DNA of 64,000 nt from Terrihalobacillus insolitus (GTDB lineage: Bacteria > Bacillota > Bacilli > Bacillales > Amphibacillaceae): NCBI RefSeq assembly GCF_028416575.1, contig NZ_JAMQKB010000013.1, positions 1-64,000 of the forward strand, given 5' to 3'. The notes beneath the pieces are model-generated. The model saw only the letters and a list, made by a program, of their open reading frames with translations, searched no databases and was not told the origin of the DNA. Positions 8,547-17,360 of the stretch are shown here, piece by piece. Position numbers and translations under genes: made by a program. The stretch's first letter is position 1; the number at the start of each line of letters is the position of its first letter.

Positions 8547-8981
8547 ATGAAGCGTCTGCTGCTTTTAAATGGACCGAATTTGAATTTACTTGGCAACCGC
8601 GAGCCACAAGTGTATGGGAGTGCTACACTAGAGTCGATTGTGCAAGACGTTACAAACTTTGCTAAAACTTTCGATTACGTCGTGGAAGACTATCAATCAA
8701 ATCATGAAGGTGAATTAATTGATTTGATTCAACAAGCAGAGGGGAAATATAGAGGCATTATTTTTAATCCTGGAGCATACACACACACTAGTATTGCTCT
8801 TAGGGATGCGATCAGTTCCATTTCTGTTCCGGTTATTGAAGTACATTTATCTAATGTACATAGAAGAGAATCTTTTCGACATACTTCTATGCTAGCACCT
8901 GTTTGTAAAGGCCAAATCGTTGGTTTAGGTTCTATTGGTTACCGTCTAGCAGCGACAGTGTTTATGGAAGAAAATGCATAA
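8547..8981 (+). CDS. aroQ: Type II 3-dehydroquinate dehydratase
   Basis: This 144-residue enzyme dehydrates 3-dehydroquinate to 3-dehydroshikimate in the shikimate pathway. Family motifs are complete: NGPNLNLLGNREP at the N-terminus, YQSNHEGELID, NPGAYTHTSIALRDA, and EVHLSNVHRRESFRHTS holding the substrate-binding histidine and arginine. The length is typical of dodecameric type II enzymes. The ATG follows a GAGGGGAG site. The order aroQ-papA-efp is conserved in Bacillaceae. Confidence 0.96.
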   Translation: MKRLLLLNGPNLNLLGNREPQVYGSATLESIVQDVTNFAKTFDYVVEDYQSNHEGELIDLIQQAEGKYRGIIFNPGAYTHTSIALRDAISSISVPVIEVHLSNVHRRESFRHTSMLAPVCKGQIVGLGSIGYRLAATVFMEENA

Positions 8982-9005
8982 GTAATAAAGACAAGGAGGA
9001 TAAAA

Positions 9006-10067
9006 GTGGGGAAATTAGATGATTTACGTCAATCGTTACAAAATGAAAATGTAGATGCCATATTGATTACGAATGGAAAGAACAGAAGGTATCTAACAGG
9101 CTTTACAGGTACTTCTGGTGTTGTTTTAGTTACCCATGAGCAGGCATTGTTTATTACCGACTTCAGATACATAGAACAAGCAAACGAGCAAATTGAAGGT
9201 TTTGACATCATTGAGCATAAACAATCGATTGTAAAAGAGGTAGCAGAGCAATTAAGTAACCGCAACATATCAAAAGTAGGCTTTGAAAAAGACGACCTTA
9301 CCTATGCGATATTTGAACAGTATAAAGAAGCGGTGAATGGTGCGTTTATCCCTGTTAGTGGGATTGTGGAAAGGCTACGATTAATAAAATCTGACGATGA
9401 GCTCCAAATTTTAAAGGATGCTGCTCAGATCGCCGATAAAGCATTCAAACATATTTTGACGTTCATCAAACCTGGTGTAAAAGAAATAGATGTTTCTAAT
9501 GAACTAGAATTTTTTATGCGTAAGGAAGGAGCAACATCCTCTAGCTTTGATATAATTGTTGCATCTGGAGTGCGATCTGCTTTACCACATGGTGTTGCGT
9601 CCACCAAAGTGATCGAAGCAGGGGAACTTGTAACATTGGATTTTGGTGCACTCTATAAAGGGTATTGTTCCGATATTACGAGAACTGTAGCAGTTGGGGA
9701 AATTAGTAAGGAATTAAAAACAATCTATGACACTGTTTTAGAAGCTCAGAAACGAGGCATGGATGGTATAAAAGCAGGTATAACTGGAGCAGACGCGGAT
9801 GCGCTGACAAGAGATTATATTAAGGAAAAAGGCTATGGTGATTTTTTTGGACATTCAACTGGGCATGGAATTGGTTTGGATGTTCATGAGGGGCCTGGTT
9901 TATCTTTTCGAACAAATAAACCGCTTGAGCCAGGGATGGTTGTTACCGTTGAACCAGGTATATATGTTCCAAATGTTGGAGGTTGTCGAATTGAAGACGA
10001 CACGATCGTCACAAAGGATGGAAATGAGAGAATAACCCATTCACCAAAAGAACTAATAACACTGTAA
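9006..10067 (+). CDS. papA: M24-family Xaa-Pro aminopeptidase (YqhT type)
   Basis: This 353-residue metallopeptidase is predicted to remove N-terminal residues preceding proline. An N-terminal creatinase-like domain is followed by a pita-bread catalytic domain. Dinuclear metal-site motifs are visible: [17 protein letters not shown] (two Asp), [15 protein letters not shown] (His), [18 protein letters not shown] (two Glu). Translation starts at GTG 9006 behind AAGGAGGA. It lies 24 bases after aroQ and 32 bases before efp, so the three genes are probably co-transcribed. Confidence 0.92.
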   Translation: MGKLDDLRQSLQNENVDAILITNGKNRRYLTGFTGTSGVVLVTHEQALFITDFRYIEQANEQIEGFDIIEHKQSIVKEVAEQLSNRNISKVGFEKDDLTYAIFEQYKEAVNGAFIPVSGIVERLRLIKSDDELQILKDAAQIADKAFKHILTFIKPGVKEIDVSNELEFFMRKEGATSSSFDIIVASGVRSALPHGVASTKVIEAGELVTLDFGALYKGYCSDITRTVAVGEISKELKTIYDTVLEAQKRGMDGIKAGITGADADALTRDYIKEKGYGDFFGHSTGHGIGLDVHEGPGLSFRTNKPLEPGMVVTVEPGIYVPNVGGCRIEDDTIVTKDGNERITHSPKELITL

Positions 10068-10099
10068 ACAATGGGTGTTTAGGAGGAGGAAAAACAGAA

Positions 10100-10657
10100 A
10101 TGATATCTGTAAATGATTTTCGTACAGGATTAACGATAGAGGTAGATAATAGTATTTGGCAAGTTATTGATTTTCAACATGTAAAACCTGGCAAAGGAGC
10201 AGCATTTGTACGCTCCAAGCTGCGTAACTTAAGAAATGGTAATATTCAGGAGAAAACATTTCGTGGAGGAGAAAAAGTAAGTAGAGCGCATATTGAGAAT
10301 AGAAAAATGCAATACCTTTATTCCTCTGGTAACATGCATACCTTTATGGATAATAACTCTTATGAACAAATAGAATTACCTACAACTCAAATCGAACATG
10401 AATTAAATTTCTTGAAGGAAAATATGGAAATCAGCATGATGGTCTATCAAGGGGAAACAATTGGTATAGATCTACCAAATAATGTTGAGTTAACCGTTAC
10501 AGAGACAGAACCAGGAATAAAAGGAGACACCGCAAGTGGTGGAACCAAACCAGCAACGTTAGAAACAGGACTTACTGTTCAGGTTCCTTTTTTCATTAAC
10601 GAAGGAGACGTTTTATTGATCAGCACCAATGATGGAAAATATGTATCCCGAGCATAA
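10100..10657 (+). CDS. efp: Translation elongation factor P
   Basis: This 185-residue three-domain protein binds between the P and E sites of stalled ribosomes and promotes polyproline synthesis. The loop [13 protein letters not shown] presents Lys32, the residue modified in B. subtilis EF-P. The C-terminal OB fold ends in [23 protein letters not shown], as expected for the family. A strong AGGAGGAGGA site precedes the ATG. Its neighbour papA (a proline peptidase) is a common partner. A strong terminator follows. Confidence 0.97.
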   Translation: MISVNDFRTGLTIEVDNSIWQVIDFQHVKPGKGAAFVRSKLRNLRNGNIQEKTFRGGEKVSRAHIENRKMQYLYSSGNMHTFMDNNSYEQIELPTTQIEHELNFLKENMEISMMVYQGETIGIDLPNNVELTVTETEPGIKGDTASGGTKPATLETGLTVQVPFFINEGDVLLISTNDGKYVSRA

Positions 10658-10667
10658 ATAGATGACC

Positions 10668-10705
10668 AAAAAATCCGTTATTACATTGTAATAACGGATT
10701 TTTTG
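10668..10705 (+). terminator. Terminator after efp
   Basis: AAATCCGTTATTAC pairs perfectly with GTAATAACGGATTT around a two-base loop, with an A-run before and a T-run after. It probably acts in both directions. Confidence 0.9.
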
Positions 10706-10887
10706 TATTTTGTGGAAAATTGTTGGTGAGTGATAAATGTATATACTAGTTAACTAGCCTGCCTGCTTCGTTGTGCAAGATGTACATAGTACTACAAGAT
10801 ATGGCATTTATCGGTTAGCTCCCTCTCCCTAGATCCCTCAAATCAGTAATCAGTCATCGACAAGTCCGACCGCACTTTTGTTCATTT

Positions 10888-11108
10888 AAGTGGTTCATAG
10901 AGCCGATGAAGGACAAAACCCACGCATTTGAGCAAGGAAAAGTGGTTCATAGAGCCGATGAAGGACAAAACCCACGCATTTGAGCAAGGAAAAGTGGTTC
11001 ATAGAGCCGATGAAGGACAAAACCTACGCATTTGAGCAAGGAAAAGTGGTTCATAGAGCCGATGAAGGACAAAACCCACGCATTTGAGTAAAGAAAAGTG
11101 GTCCATCT
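10888..11108. repeat. Tandem array of 52-bp direct repeats
   Basis: Four near-identical units begin with GTGGTTCA at 10890, 10942, 10994 and 11046. A fifth, diverging start (GTGGTCCA) lies at 11098, so the period is exactly 52 bases. Units differ at only one or two positions. Each unit contains a small inverted repeat, TTCAT-7-ATGAA, and GGACAAAACCCACGC. The period is not a multiple of three and no gene spans it, so it is non-coding. There are no unique spacers, so it is not CRISPR. It occupies the gap between efp and the spoIIIA promoter. Confidence 0.9.
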
Positions 11109-11238
11109 TTAAATGGCTTTAGTGTTTTAGATCCCCCGGTGTTTCAGCTTACTGAAACGAGTTCACTTTTCCGCTCGTTATCTAATAGGTAAGCTGTATT
11201 TGTCTACCCACTCTATCAACTAAATGAAATTGTGATTG

Positions 11239-11266
11239 TCATAAACCTATTCGTACAGCATACATT
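11239..11266 (+). promoter_or_regulatory. Probable sigma-E promoter of the spoIIIA operon
   Basis: TCATAAA (11239-11245) resembles the sigma-E -35, and CATACATT (11259-11266) matches the -10 consensus CATACANT with 13 bases between them. It lies 92 bases upstream of spoIIIAA. In B. subtilis this operon is transcribed in the mother cell by sigma-E. Confidence 0.65.
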
Positions 11267-11357
11267 TATCAGTAAGTATCACTAAAAAAGGATGTCCAGA
11301 AAAAGAGGACGAACTGAAAGAGGAAGTTCAAACTAAGAGGTATGGAAAGAGGTTTAT

Positions 11358-12338
11358 ATGATGAATGCTATTACACGTCTTTTCCCCCCACATATAAAGT
11401 CAGAAATAATAATCTTTTTAGCTGATCGTTGGACAACCCTTCAAGAAATTAGGTTTCGAATCAATCAGCCAATTGAATTGGTTTTTGATGATCATGAAGA
11501 CTGGATCGAAAATGTAGTTCCGACAGATGAAGATGGGATGTATGTGTTAAATCAACTTAGTCAGTTTTCTCTCTATCGAATGGAGGACGAGCTACGCGAA
11601 GGGTTTATCACAATCGAGGGGGGACATAGGGTCGGATTAGCTGGTAAGGTCAACACGACGAACGGAGTGGTCAAAGCGATCAAAGATATTTCTTCTTACA
11701 ATATCCGAATTGCGAAGGAGAAAGTTGGAGTTGCAGCACCTTTTATTTCCTATCTTTATGATCATTCATATGTTAGTACATTGATTATCGGTCCCCCGCA
11801 AACTGGTAAAACAACGTTTCTAAGAGATCTTGTGAGAATCGCATCCAGTGGTTGGGGAAAGGTTACGCCCAAAAAAGTTGCTGTTATAGATGAACGTTCT
11901 GAAATTGCTGGAAGTGTAAAGGGAGTGCCACAACATCAGCTCGGCAAGCGTACAGACATTATGGACGCTTGCCCAAAAGCAGAAGGAATGATGATGATGA
12001 TTCGCTCCATGTCTCCAGAAGTGCTCGTAGTAGACGAAATAGGTAGTGAAAAAGATGTACAGGCCCTTATGGAGGCCATTCATGCTGGTGTAAAAGTTAT
12101 TTGCACTGTGCATGGTGACTCATTAACAGATATAAAGAAAAGACCATCACTAGCCCCATTATTTCATGAAGAAGCATTTCAACGGTTCGTAATTCTTAAT
12201 AGAGTGAACCAGCCTGGAAAAATAGAGTCCATTTTAAATGAGTCGGGACATAATATCTTGATGAAACCGAGGTGCACAAACAATGAAATGGATCGGAGCA
12301 CTTCTCCTGCTAAGCGCTACTACTTGGGTGGGGTTTGA
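11358..12338 (+). CDS. spoIIIAA: Stage III sporulation ATPase SpoIIIAA
   Basis: This 326-residue secretion-type ATPase powers the SpoIIIA-SpoIIQ channel linking mother cell and forespore. The Walker A is GPPQTGKTT (about residues 146-154) and the Walker B is EVLVVDEIG. The surrounding region (AVIDERSEI, IHAGVKVICTVHG) resembles type II/IV secretion ATPases. It is somewhat longer than I remember the B. subtilis protein; the extra residues are C-terminal and overlap the start of spoIIIAB by 56 bases. An AGAGG site precedes the ATG. It is the first gene of the eight-gene operon. Confidence 0.95.
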   Translation: MMNAITRLFPPHIKSEIIIFLADRWTTLQEIRFRINQPIELVFDDHEDWIENVVPTDEDGMYVLNQLSQFSLYRMEDELREGFITIEGGHRVGLAGKVNTTNGVVKAIKDISSYNIRIAKEKVGVAAPFISYLYDHSYVSTLIIGPPQTGKTTFLRDLVRIASSGWGKVTPKKVAVIDERSEIAGSVKGVPQHQLGKRTDIMDACPKAEGMMMMIRSMSPEVLVVDEIGSEKDVQALMEAIHAGVKVICTVHGDSLTDIKKRPSLAPLFHEEAFQRFVILNRVNQPGKIESILNESGHNILMKPRCTNNEMDRSTSPAKRYYLGGV

Positions 12339-12795
12339 ATTTGCAAAAAAGCTCAATGATCGCCCAAAACAAATTAGACAATTAAAAAATGCGTTACAAA
12401 TATTAGAAGCGGAAATTCTGTACAGTCAATCTCCAATAGTAGAGGCATGTATTGCTATTGGAAAGCAACTGCCTGAGCCAATCTGCTGGTTTTTTCAATC
12501 GGTTAGTAAAGATTTATCTAAAGGTCAATCAAATTTGTTTGAAGTCTGGAAAAAAAATATCCAACGTTTTTGGGCAATAACCGCAATGGAAAAAAATGAA
12601 AAAGAAATTATGCTTCAATTTGGACGTACGTTAGGGCAACATGATTTCACACAACAGCAAAAACATATCCAGCTTGCCCTAACCCACCTAGAAAGAGAGC
12701 TTCAAGAGGCACAAGATCATCAATATCGATATGGCAAGATGGTGAAAAGCTTAGGATTTCTGACTGGATTACTCATCATTTTGCTTTTGATTTAA
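12283..12795 (+). CDS. spoIIIAB: Stage III sporulation protein SpoIIIAB
   Basis: This 170-residue membrane protein resembles type II secretion GspF family proteins. It has one hydrophobic segment at each end (GALLLLSATTWVGFEFA and LGFLTGLLIILLLI) and a helical cytoplasmic middle. It is thought to work with SpoIIIAA at the base of the feeding-tube channel. Its start lies inside the spoIIIAA 3' end, implying translational coupling. Confidence 0.93.
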   Translation: MKWIGALLLLSATTWVGFEFAKKLNDRPKQIRQLKNALQILEAEILYSQSPIVEACIAIGKQLPEPICWFFQSVSKDLSKGQSNLFEVWKKNIQRFWAITAMEKNEKEIMLQFGRTLGQHDFTQQQKHIQLALTHLERELQEAQDHQYRYGKMVKSLGFLTGLLIILLLI

Positions 12796-12879
12796 TTACA
12801 GACAAAGGGAGGGTGCATTGCAATGATCCTTATGTGCAGGTCGCCAGGCAACCTCTTTTATGGAAAGGAGTAAAGTTGA

Positions 12880-13086
12880 ATGCTAAATGATGCATCGATT
12901 TTATTTCAAATTGCAGGAATAGGCATTATCGTTGCTATGATTCATACAATCTTGAAGCAAATGGGAAAAGAAGAGATTGCACAATTTGCGACACTAATAG
13001 GATTTATTATTGTTTTAGCTATGGTAATTGATGGTATAGCCGATTTATTTCAACAAATAAAATCTGTCTTTTTATATCAGGGGTAG
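12880..13086 (+). CDS. spoIIIAC: Stage III sporulation protein SpoIIIAC
   Basis: This 68-residue protein consists mainly of two transmembrane helices (IAGIGIIVAMIHTIL and FATLIGFIIVLAMVIDGIA) with a short basic loop. The size and order match SpoIIIAC of other Bacillaceae. An AAGGAG site lies before the ATG. An 84-base spacer after spoIIIAB is the longest inside the operon and contains no evident hairpin. Confidence 0.93.
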   Translation: MLNDASILFQIAGIGIIVAMIHTILKQMGKEEIAQFATLIGFIIVLAMVIDGIADLFQQIKSVFLYQG

Positions 13087-13089
13087 GTT

Positions 13090-13479
13090 ATGGAAATTAT
13101 ACAAATCGTCGCATTTGGGATTGTCGCAAGTTTACTATACATTCTTATAAAAGAACAACATGCACCACTTGCTTTTTTTCTCATTTTACTAGCAGGGATA
13201 TTTATTTTTATCGTTGTCATTCAACAAATAGCCGAAGTGATTAAGTTGGTTGAATACCTTGGTCAAAAGGCAAATGTAAACGGAATGTACATCGAGACCA
13301 TTTTAAAAATTATCGGAATCGCTTATGTTGCTGAATTTGGGGCTCATATTACAAGGGATGCCGGGTTAAGCTCTGTAGCTGCTAAAATCGAGTTAGCAGG
13401 TAAGGTGTTTATTTTAGTATTGGCAGTACCGATCTTAACCGCTGTAATTGAGACAATTGTTGGATTTATTCCTACGTAA
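13090..13479 (+). CDS. spoIIIAD: Stage III sporulation protein SpoIIIAD
   Basis: This 129-residue membrane protein has about four hydrophobic segments and belongs to the SpoIIIAC/AD family. The motif EFGAHITRDAGLSSVAAKIELAGK in the second half is characteristic. It starts three bases after spoIIIAC and should share its transcript and complex. Confidence 0.93.
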   Translation: MEIIQIVAFGIVASLLYILIKEQHAPLAFFLILLAGIFIFIVVIQQIAEVIKLVEYLGQKANVNGMYIETILKIIGIAYVAEFGAHITRDAGLSSVAAKIELAGKVFILVLAVPILTAVIETIVGFIPT

Positions 13480-13514
13480 CAGGGTGAAAGGTCACGTAAT
13501 AGGGGAGGAAGCAA

Positions 13515-14687
13515 ATGTTCAAATATGCGCCAATTATTGTAGTTTTGTTCGTTGGTTTATCTTTTTTCCCCAAACAAGCTCTGGCAGCACCTGATAATAA
13601 TCAAACAGTAGATTTACAAACATTCGATGCTCTTTCGTTTGACGAAATTAATCGTTACTGGAATAAGGTTGTCGATGAATATGGTGGATATCTACCTGAG
13701 ATAAAAAAAAGCAATTTCTTAGAATTTATTAAAGGAGAAGGAACAGTATCCGTGAAGGACTGGATTACTGGGATGTTAACGTATCTCTTTTATGAAATCG
13801 TAATGAATGGAAAATTGTTAGGTAGCCTTATTCTGCTCACGATTTTCAGTGTCCTATTGCAAACGATACAAAATGCCTTTGAAAACCATGCAGTGAGCAA
13901 GGTGGCATATGCCATTGTATATTTAGTACTTATTGTGCTTGCTTTAAATAGCTTTTACTTAGCTGTTTCCTATGCAAAAGAGGCAATTGATATGATGGGT
14001 AGCTTTATGCTTGCCTTGTTGCCATTGATGCTAGGGTTAATGGCTTCGTTTGGAAATGTAGTGGCAGTGTCTTTTTTTCATCCAATAGTTGTATTCTTGA
14101 TTAATGCGAGTGGTGTGTTAATTTCGAATATCGTTCTTCCACTATTTTTTTTGTCAGCACTTCTCTGCATTGTAAGTACGTTAAACGAAAAATACAATGT
14201 GACCCAGTTAGCAAACCTTCTCAGAAATAGTGGACTCGCTCTTTTAGGTGTATTCCTCACCATTTTCCTTGGGGTCATTTCTGTACAAGGTGCAGCAAGT
14301 GCCATCCAGGATGGTGTTGCAATGAAAACGGCTAAATTTGTTACGGGTAACTTCATTCCAGTCGTTGGCAGGATGTTTACGGATGCAGCAGATACGGTGT
14401 TAAGTGCTTCTCTCATTTTAAAAAACGCAATTGGTATTGTCGGGGTCATTATTGTTTTGGGACTAGCCCTATTTCCTGCTGTCAAAGTGTTTGCTATTGC
14501 TGTTATTTATAAGTTTGCAGCCGCATTATTACAGCCTATTGGTGATGGCCCAGTCATTAAAAGTATGGATACGATCAGCAAACACATCCTTTTTGTCTTT
14601 GCGGCCTTACTTGTTGTTACTGTCATGTTTTTCCTTGCCATTGTTATTATTGTCGCTTCTAGTAACGTAACGATGATGCTTCGATGA
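13515..14687 (+). CDS. spoIIIAE: Stage III sporulation protein SpoIIIAE
   Basis: This 390-residue polytopic membrane protein has a cleavable-looking signal peptide (residues 1-24, ending ALA-AP), an extracellular N-terminal region and about seven to eight transmembrane helices. The segment SVQGAASAIQDGVAMKTAKF is typical of the family. It is an essential part of the SpoIIIA complex in the mother-cell membrane surrounding the forespore. AGGGGAGGA precedes the ATG. Confidence 0.94.
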   Translation: MFKYAPIIVVLFVGLSFFPKQALAAPDNNQTVDLQTFDALSFDEINRYWNKVVDEYGGYLPEIKKSNFLEFIKGEGTVSVKDWITGMLTYLFYEIVMNGKLLGSLILLTIFSVLLQTIQNAFENHAVSKVAYAIVYLVLIVLALNSFYLAVSYAKEAIDMMGSFMLALLPLMLGLMASFGNVVAVSFFHPIVVFLINASGVLISNIVLPLFFLSALLCIVSTLNEKYNVTQLANLLRNSGLALLGVFLTIFLGVISVQGAASAIQDGVAMKTAKFVTGNFIPVVGRMFTDAADTVLSASLILKNAIGIVGVIIVLGLALFPAVKVFAIAVIYKFAAALLQPIGDGPVIKSMDTISKHILFVFAALLVVTVMFFLAIVIIVASSNVTMMLR

Positions 14688-14718
14688 TTGGACAAAAATA
14701 GGAAAGGAGGGGCCAGCT

Positions 14719-15351
14719 ATCGAACTCGTAATTCAATGGGTGACCCAAATTATCTTATTTATTTTGTTAGCAACAATAATTGATCTGCTTCTGCCAAATT
14801 CAACAATGAAGAATTACATTAAAGTAGTAGTTGGTCTTCTTCTTATACTCATTTTTTTAAAGCCTGTATTCTATTTATTTCAAGCGGATGTTGATCAAAC
14901 CATAAATCGCGCCATTGCAAGCTTTAATACATCTAATGAAGAAAAAAACATAGAAAATTCCATCGAATTAAAGAAAAAAGAAATACAAGCCTCTAAGCGT
15001 GCATATATTTTAGAACAGATGGCTGTCCAAATGGAAGATATCGTGAAAGAGGGGTTGAGGGATAATTATGGTGTTGCCATTGTTGACATGTCATTTCAGT
15101 TAAATGATGAGCGAGAGGTGAATTATGATTCTCTTGAGAAAGTATCTGTAATCCTTAAAAAGGAAGATGTACAGGAAATAGAAACTGGGAACGTTGATGA
15201 AGTGGTAATTCGTGTTGGTGACGAGGAAGAGGATGAAAAGAAGGAAACAGAAGACACTTCTAACACTAGTCGCATTCGTTCTTATTTAAAAGAAGAATGG
15301 CAGCTTCAAAAAAAAGATGTAACGATTGAATGGGAGGGAGGGGTACAGTGA
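14719..15351 (+). CDS. spoIIIAF: Stage III sporulation protein SpoIIIAF, apparent AUC start
   Basis: This 210-residue protein has two N-terminal transmembrane segments (TQIILFILLATIIDLLLPN and KVVVGLLLILIFLKPVFYLF) and a soluble ring-building domain. The first ordinary start codon in frame, GTG at 14740, has no ribosome site. An AAAGGAGG at 14703-14710 is instead spaced eight bases from ATC at 14719. Beginning there gives IELVIQWVTQIILF, which aligns in length with the N-terminus of B. subtilis SpoIIIAF as I remember it. An AUC start is therefore proposed. If wrong, the protein begins seven residues later. Its stop overlaps the spoIIIAG start (GTGA). Confidence 0.85.
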   Translation: MELVIQWVTQIILFILLATIIDLLLPNSTMKNYIKVVVGLLLILIFLKPVFYLFQADVDQTINRAIASFNTSNEEKNIENSIELKKKEIQASKRAYILEQMAVQMEDIVKEGLRDNYGVAIVDMSFQLNDEREVNYDSLEKVSVILKKEDVQEIETGNVDEVVIRVGDEEEDEKKETEDTSNTSRIRSYLKEEWQLQKKDVTIEWEGGVQ

Positions 15352-15992
15352 AAAATCCACTAAAAAATTGGCTGTCTAGCATCCACTTTAAACAAGACGA
15401 TACGAATAAATCGAATAAGGTAGGCTACATTTTGATTATTGCCTTAACTGGAGTGCTACTCTTAATCGTGAGTAATATCTTCCAACCATCTAAAGAGGAA
15501 GCGGCACCTCCTTTGCCTTCAGAAAACGAAAGTAAAGATATTCAAGGAGAAAAAGAAACGATCCTACAAAAAGATGATAACAAAAGTGAATTTGTAAAAA
15601 GCATTGAGAGTCAGTATGAAAAAGATCTAGAAACGCTTCTAAATAAGATTCAGGGAATATCAGATGCTGATGTAATGGTCAATCTCGATTCAACCAAACA
15701 AAAAATTTATGAAAAAAACCTCATTCTTGGCCAACAATCAACAGAAGAAACCGATAAAAATGGTGGAGAACGTATTGTGGAAGACGTAACAAAAGAACAA
15801 CAAGTTGTATTAGTGAGACAAGGGGATAAAGAGGTTCCACTGTTGGTTCAAACAAAAAAGCCCGAAGTTAGGGGGGTACTTGTTGTAGCCAAGGGTGTAG
15901 AAAATATACAAATAAAAAAATGGGTCATCGATGCTGTGTCAAGAGTTCTAGATGTGCCTACAAATCAAATATCGGTAATGCCGAAAAATTAA
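15348..15992 (+). CDS. spoIIIAG: Stage III sporulation protein SpoIIIAG
   Basis: This 214-residue protein has one transmembrane helix (GYILIIALTGVLLLIVSNIF) and an extracellular ring-forming domain with the family's TKQKIYEKNLILGQQ insertion region and PEVRGVLVVAKGV. SpoIIIAG forms a large ring in the inter-membrane space of the engulfed forespore. The GTG at 15348 overlaps the spoIIIAF stop and follows GGGAGGGAGG; an ATG at 15330 lies before that site and is rejected. Confidence 0.94.
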   Translation: MKNPLKNWLSSIHFKQDDTNKSNKVGYILIIALTGVLLLIVSNIFQPSKEEAAPPLPSENESKDIQGEKETILQKDDNKSEFVKSIESQYEKDLETLLNKIQGISDADVMVNLDSTKQKIYEKNLILGQQSTEETDKNGGERIVEDVTKEQQVVLVRQGDKEVPLLVQTKKPEVRGVLVVAKGVENIQIKKWVIDAVSRVLDVPTNQISVMPKN

Positions 15993-16004
15993 GGAGGAAA
16001 AAAT

Positions 16005-16595
16005 ATGTTAAAAAAACAAACGGTTTGGTTACTTACAATGTTAAGTCTTATGATTGTCCTAAGTGTTTATTACATGACTTCTCCAGGAAGTGATCAGCTA
16101 TCAATGATTGGCTATTCAGAAACAGACGTAGATGAAACGACCTCGGACATGGAGGATGGGAACATCGATCCAGTAGAAGCAGGTGAAGCGGATGAAGTAA
16201 GCGAAGCAGCTGACGGAAGTGTAATCTCTCAAATTTCATCAGATCAATTGTTTGACTCGATTCGATTGCAAATCCAGGATGAGAGAAGTGCGATTAAAAC
16301 ACAATTAGAAGAAGTTGTTGCTTCTAGCAGTACTACGTCAGAAGAGAAAAATCAAGCAAGATCCGAAATGAAGCAACTAGAAAAAGTTTCAACGAAAGAG
16401 TCCATTTTAGAGGAAAGCATTTTAGCTGAAGCAAATTACCAAGATGTGCTGGTGCGTAAAGACGATGACGTTGTCCATGTAACAGTGCGAGCAGATGAAG
16501 AACTTTCTAAGACAGAAGCGAATAACATTATGAGATCGGTTATGGATGAATTTGGACAAATATCGGTCGATGTAAAGTATCAACCAATTAGTTAA
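16005..16595 (+). CDS. spoIIIAH: Stage III sporulation protein SpoIIIAH
   Basis: This 196-residue protein has one N-terminal transmembrane helix (VWLLTMLSLMIVLSVYYM), an acidic linker and a C-terminal YscJ/FliF-like ring domain (residues about 95-196). It interacts with forespore SpoIIQ across the intermembrane space and completes the channel. AAGGAGGA precedes the ATG. It is the last gene of the operon and is followed by a terminator. Confidence 0.94.
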   Translation: MLKKQTVWLLTMLSLMIVLSVYYMTSPGSDQLSMIGYSETDVDETTSDMEDGNIDPVEAGEADEVSEAADGSVISQISSDQLFDSIRLQIQDERSAIKTQLEEVVASSSTTSEEKNQARSEMKQLEKVSTKESILEESILAEANYQDVLVRKDDDVVHVTVRADEELSKTEANNIMRSVMDEFGQISVDVKYQPIS

Positions 16596-16654
16596 TGCAT
16601 CGTATACGTTTCCATTTTAATGAAGTCATACGCAATTCAACATAAATTATTTAA

Positions 16655-16696
16655 AGGGCAAAACTTTTGTTGTACAAAGGTTTTGTCTTTTTGCGA
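16655..16696 (+). terminator. Terminator after spoIIIAH
   Basis: CAAAACTTT and AAAGGTTTTG pair around a short loop and are followed by CTTTTTG. It lies about 60 bases past the spoIIIAH stop. Confidence 0.65.
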
Positions 16697-16844
16697 TGAT
16701 TTTGTAGGTTACTATTCAATTCTTTTAAATTTTGTTATCCTTACATAGATGATTGTTGATGTAGGATATGTATTTGTCGTAGAATGTTAATAGGAGTTAT
16801 TAGTACCTGTTGTTAAAATTGAAAAGATTAAGGGGTGCCAGACA

Positions 16845-17348
16845 ATGTTAAAGGTTCAAGAAATTAGAGAACTAATTAAATTAATTGATGAATCATCCAT
16901 CGATGAATTTTCCTATGAAAGTAATGGAACAAAGGTATCAATGAAAAAAGAAAAAGAATCATTTCAAGTTGAGGAGGTACCCAAAAGTAGTAGGAGTACA
17001 TATGAGCCGGTTCAAGTAGAAGTAGACGAAAAGCCAGTAGCAACAGCTGAGAAATCAAAATCAGTAGCTACACAAGAAGTAGAGGAAACGGCAGCTTCAA
17101 CAAATTATGATCATGAAATTGTTTCTCCAATGGTCGGTACTTTCTACAGTTCTCCAACACCAGACAGTGACCCATTTGTACAAAAAGGAGAAAAAGTGAA
17201 ATCGAACTCAGTGGTTTGTATTGTAGAAGCAATGAAATTATTTAACGAAATTGAAGCAGAAGTAAATGGTGAAATTGTTGAAGTTTTAGTAGAAAATGGG
17301 GAACTGGTTGAATACGGCCAACCATTATTTAGAGTTAAGTCGGAGTAA
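16845..17348 (+). CDS. accB: Biotin carboxyl carrier protein of acetyl-CoA carboxylase
   Basis: This 167-residue carrier passes CO2 from biotin carboxylase to acetyl-CoA in fatty-acid synthesis. An N-terminal helical region ([20 protein letters not shown]) and a Pro/Glu-rich linker are followed by a C-terminal biotinyl domain. The biotin-accepting lysine is in [13 protein letters not shown]. The spacing from AMK to the C-terminus is normal. It is followed by accC with a 12-base gap. Confidence 0.96.
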   Translation: MLKVQEIRELIKLIDESSIDEFSYESNGTKVSMKKEKESFQVEEVPKSSRSTYEPVQVEVDEKPVATAEKSKSVATQEVEETAASTNYDHEIVSPMVGTFYSSPTPDSDPFVQKGEKVKSNSVVCIVEAMKLFNEIEAEVNGEIVEVLVENGELVEYGQPLFRVKSE

Positions 17349-17360
17349 GGGGATGACAAT

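Noticed and set aside
10888-11108. CRISPR array
   Set aside because: The whole 52-bp period repeats without variable spacers, and no cas genes are nearby.
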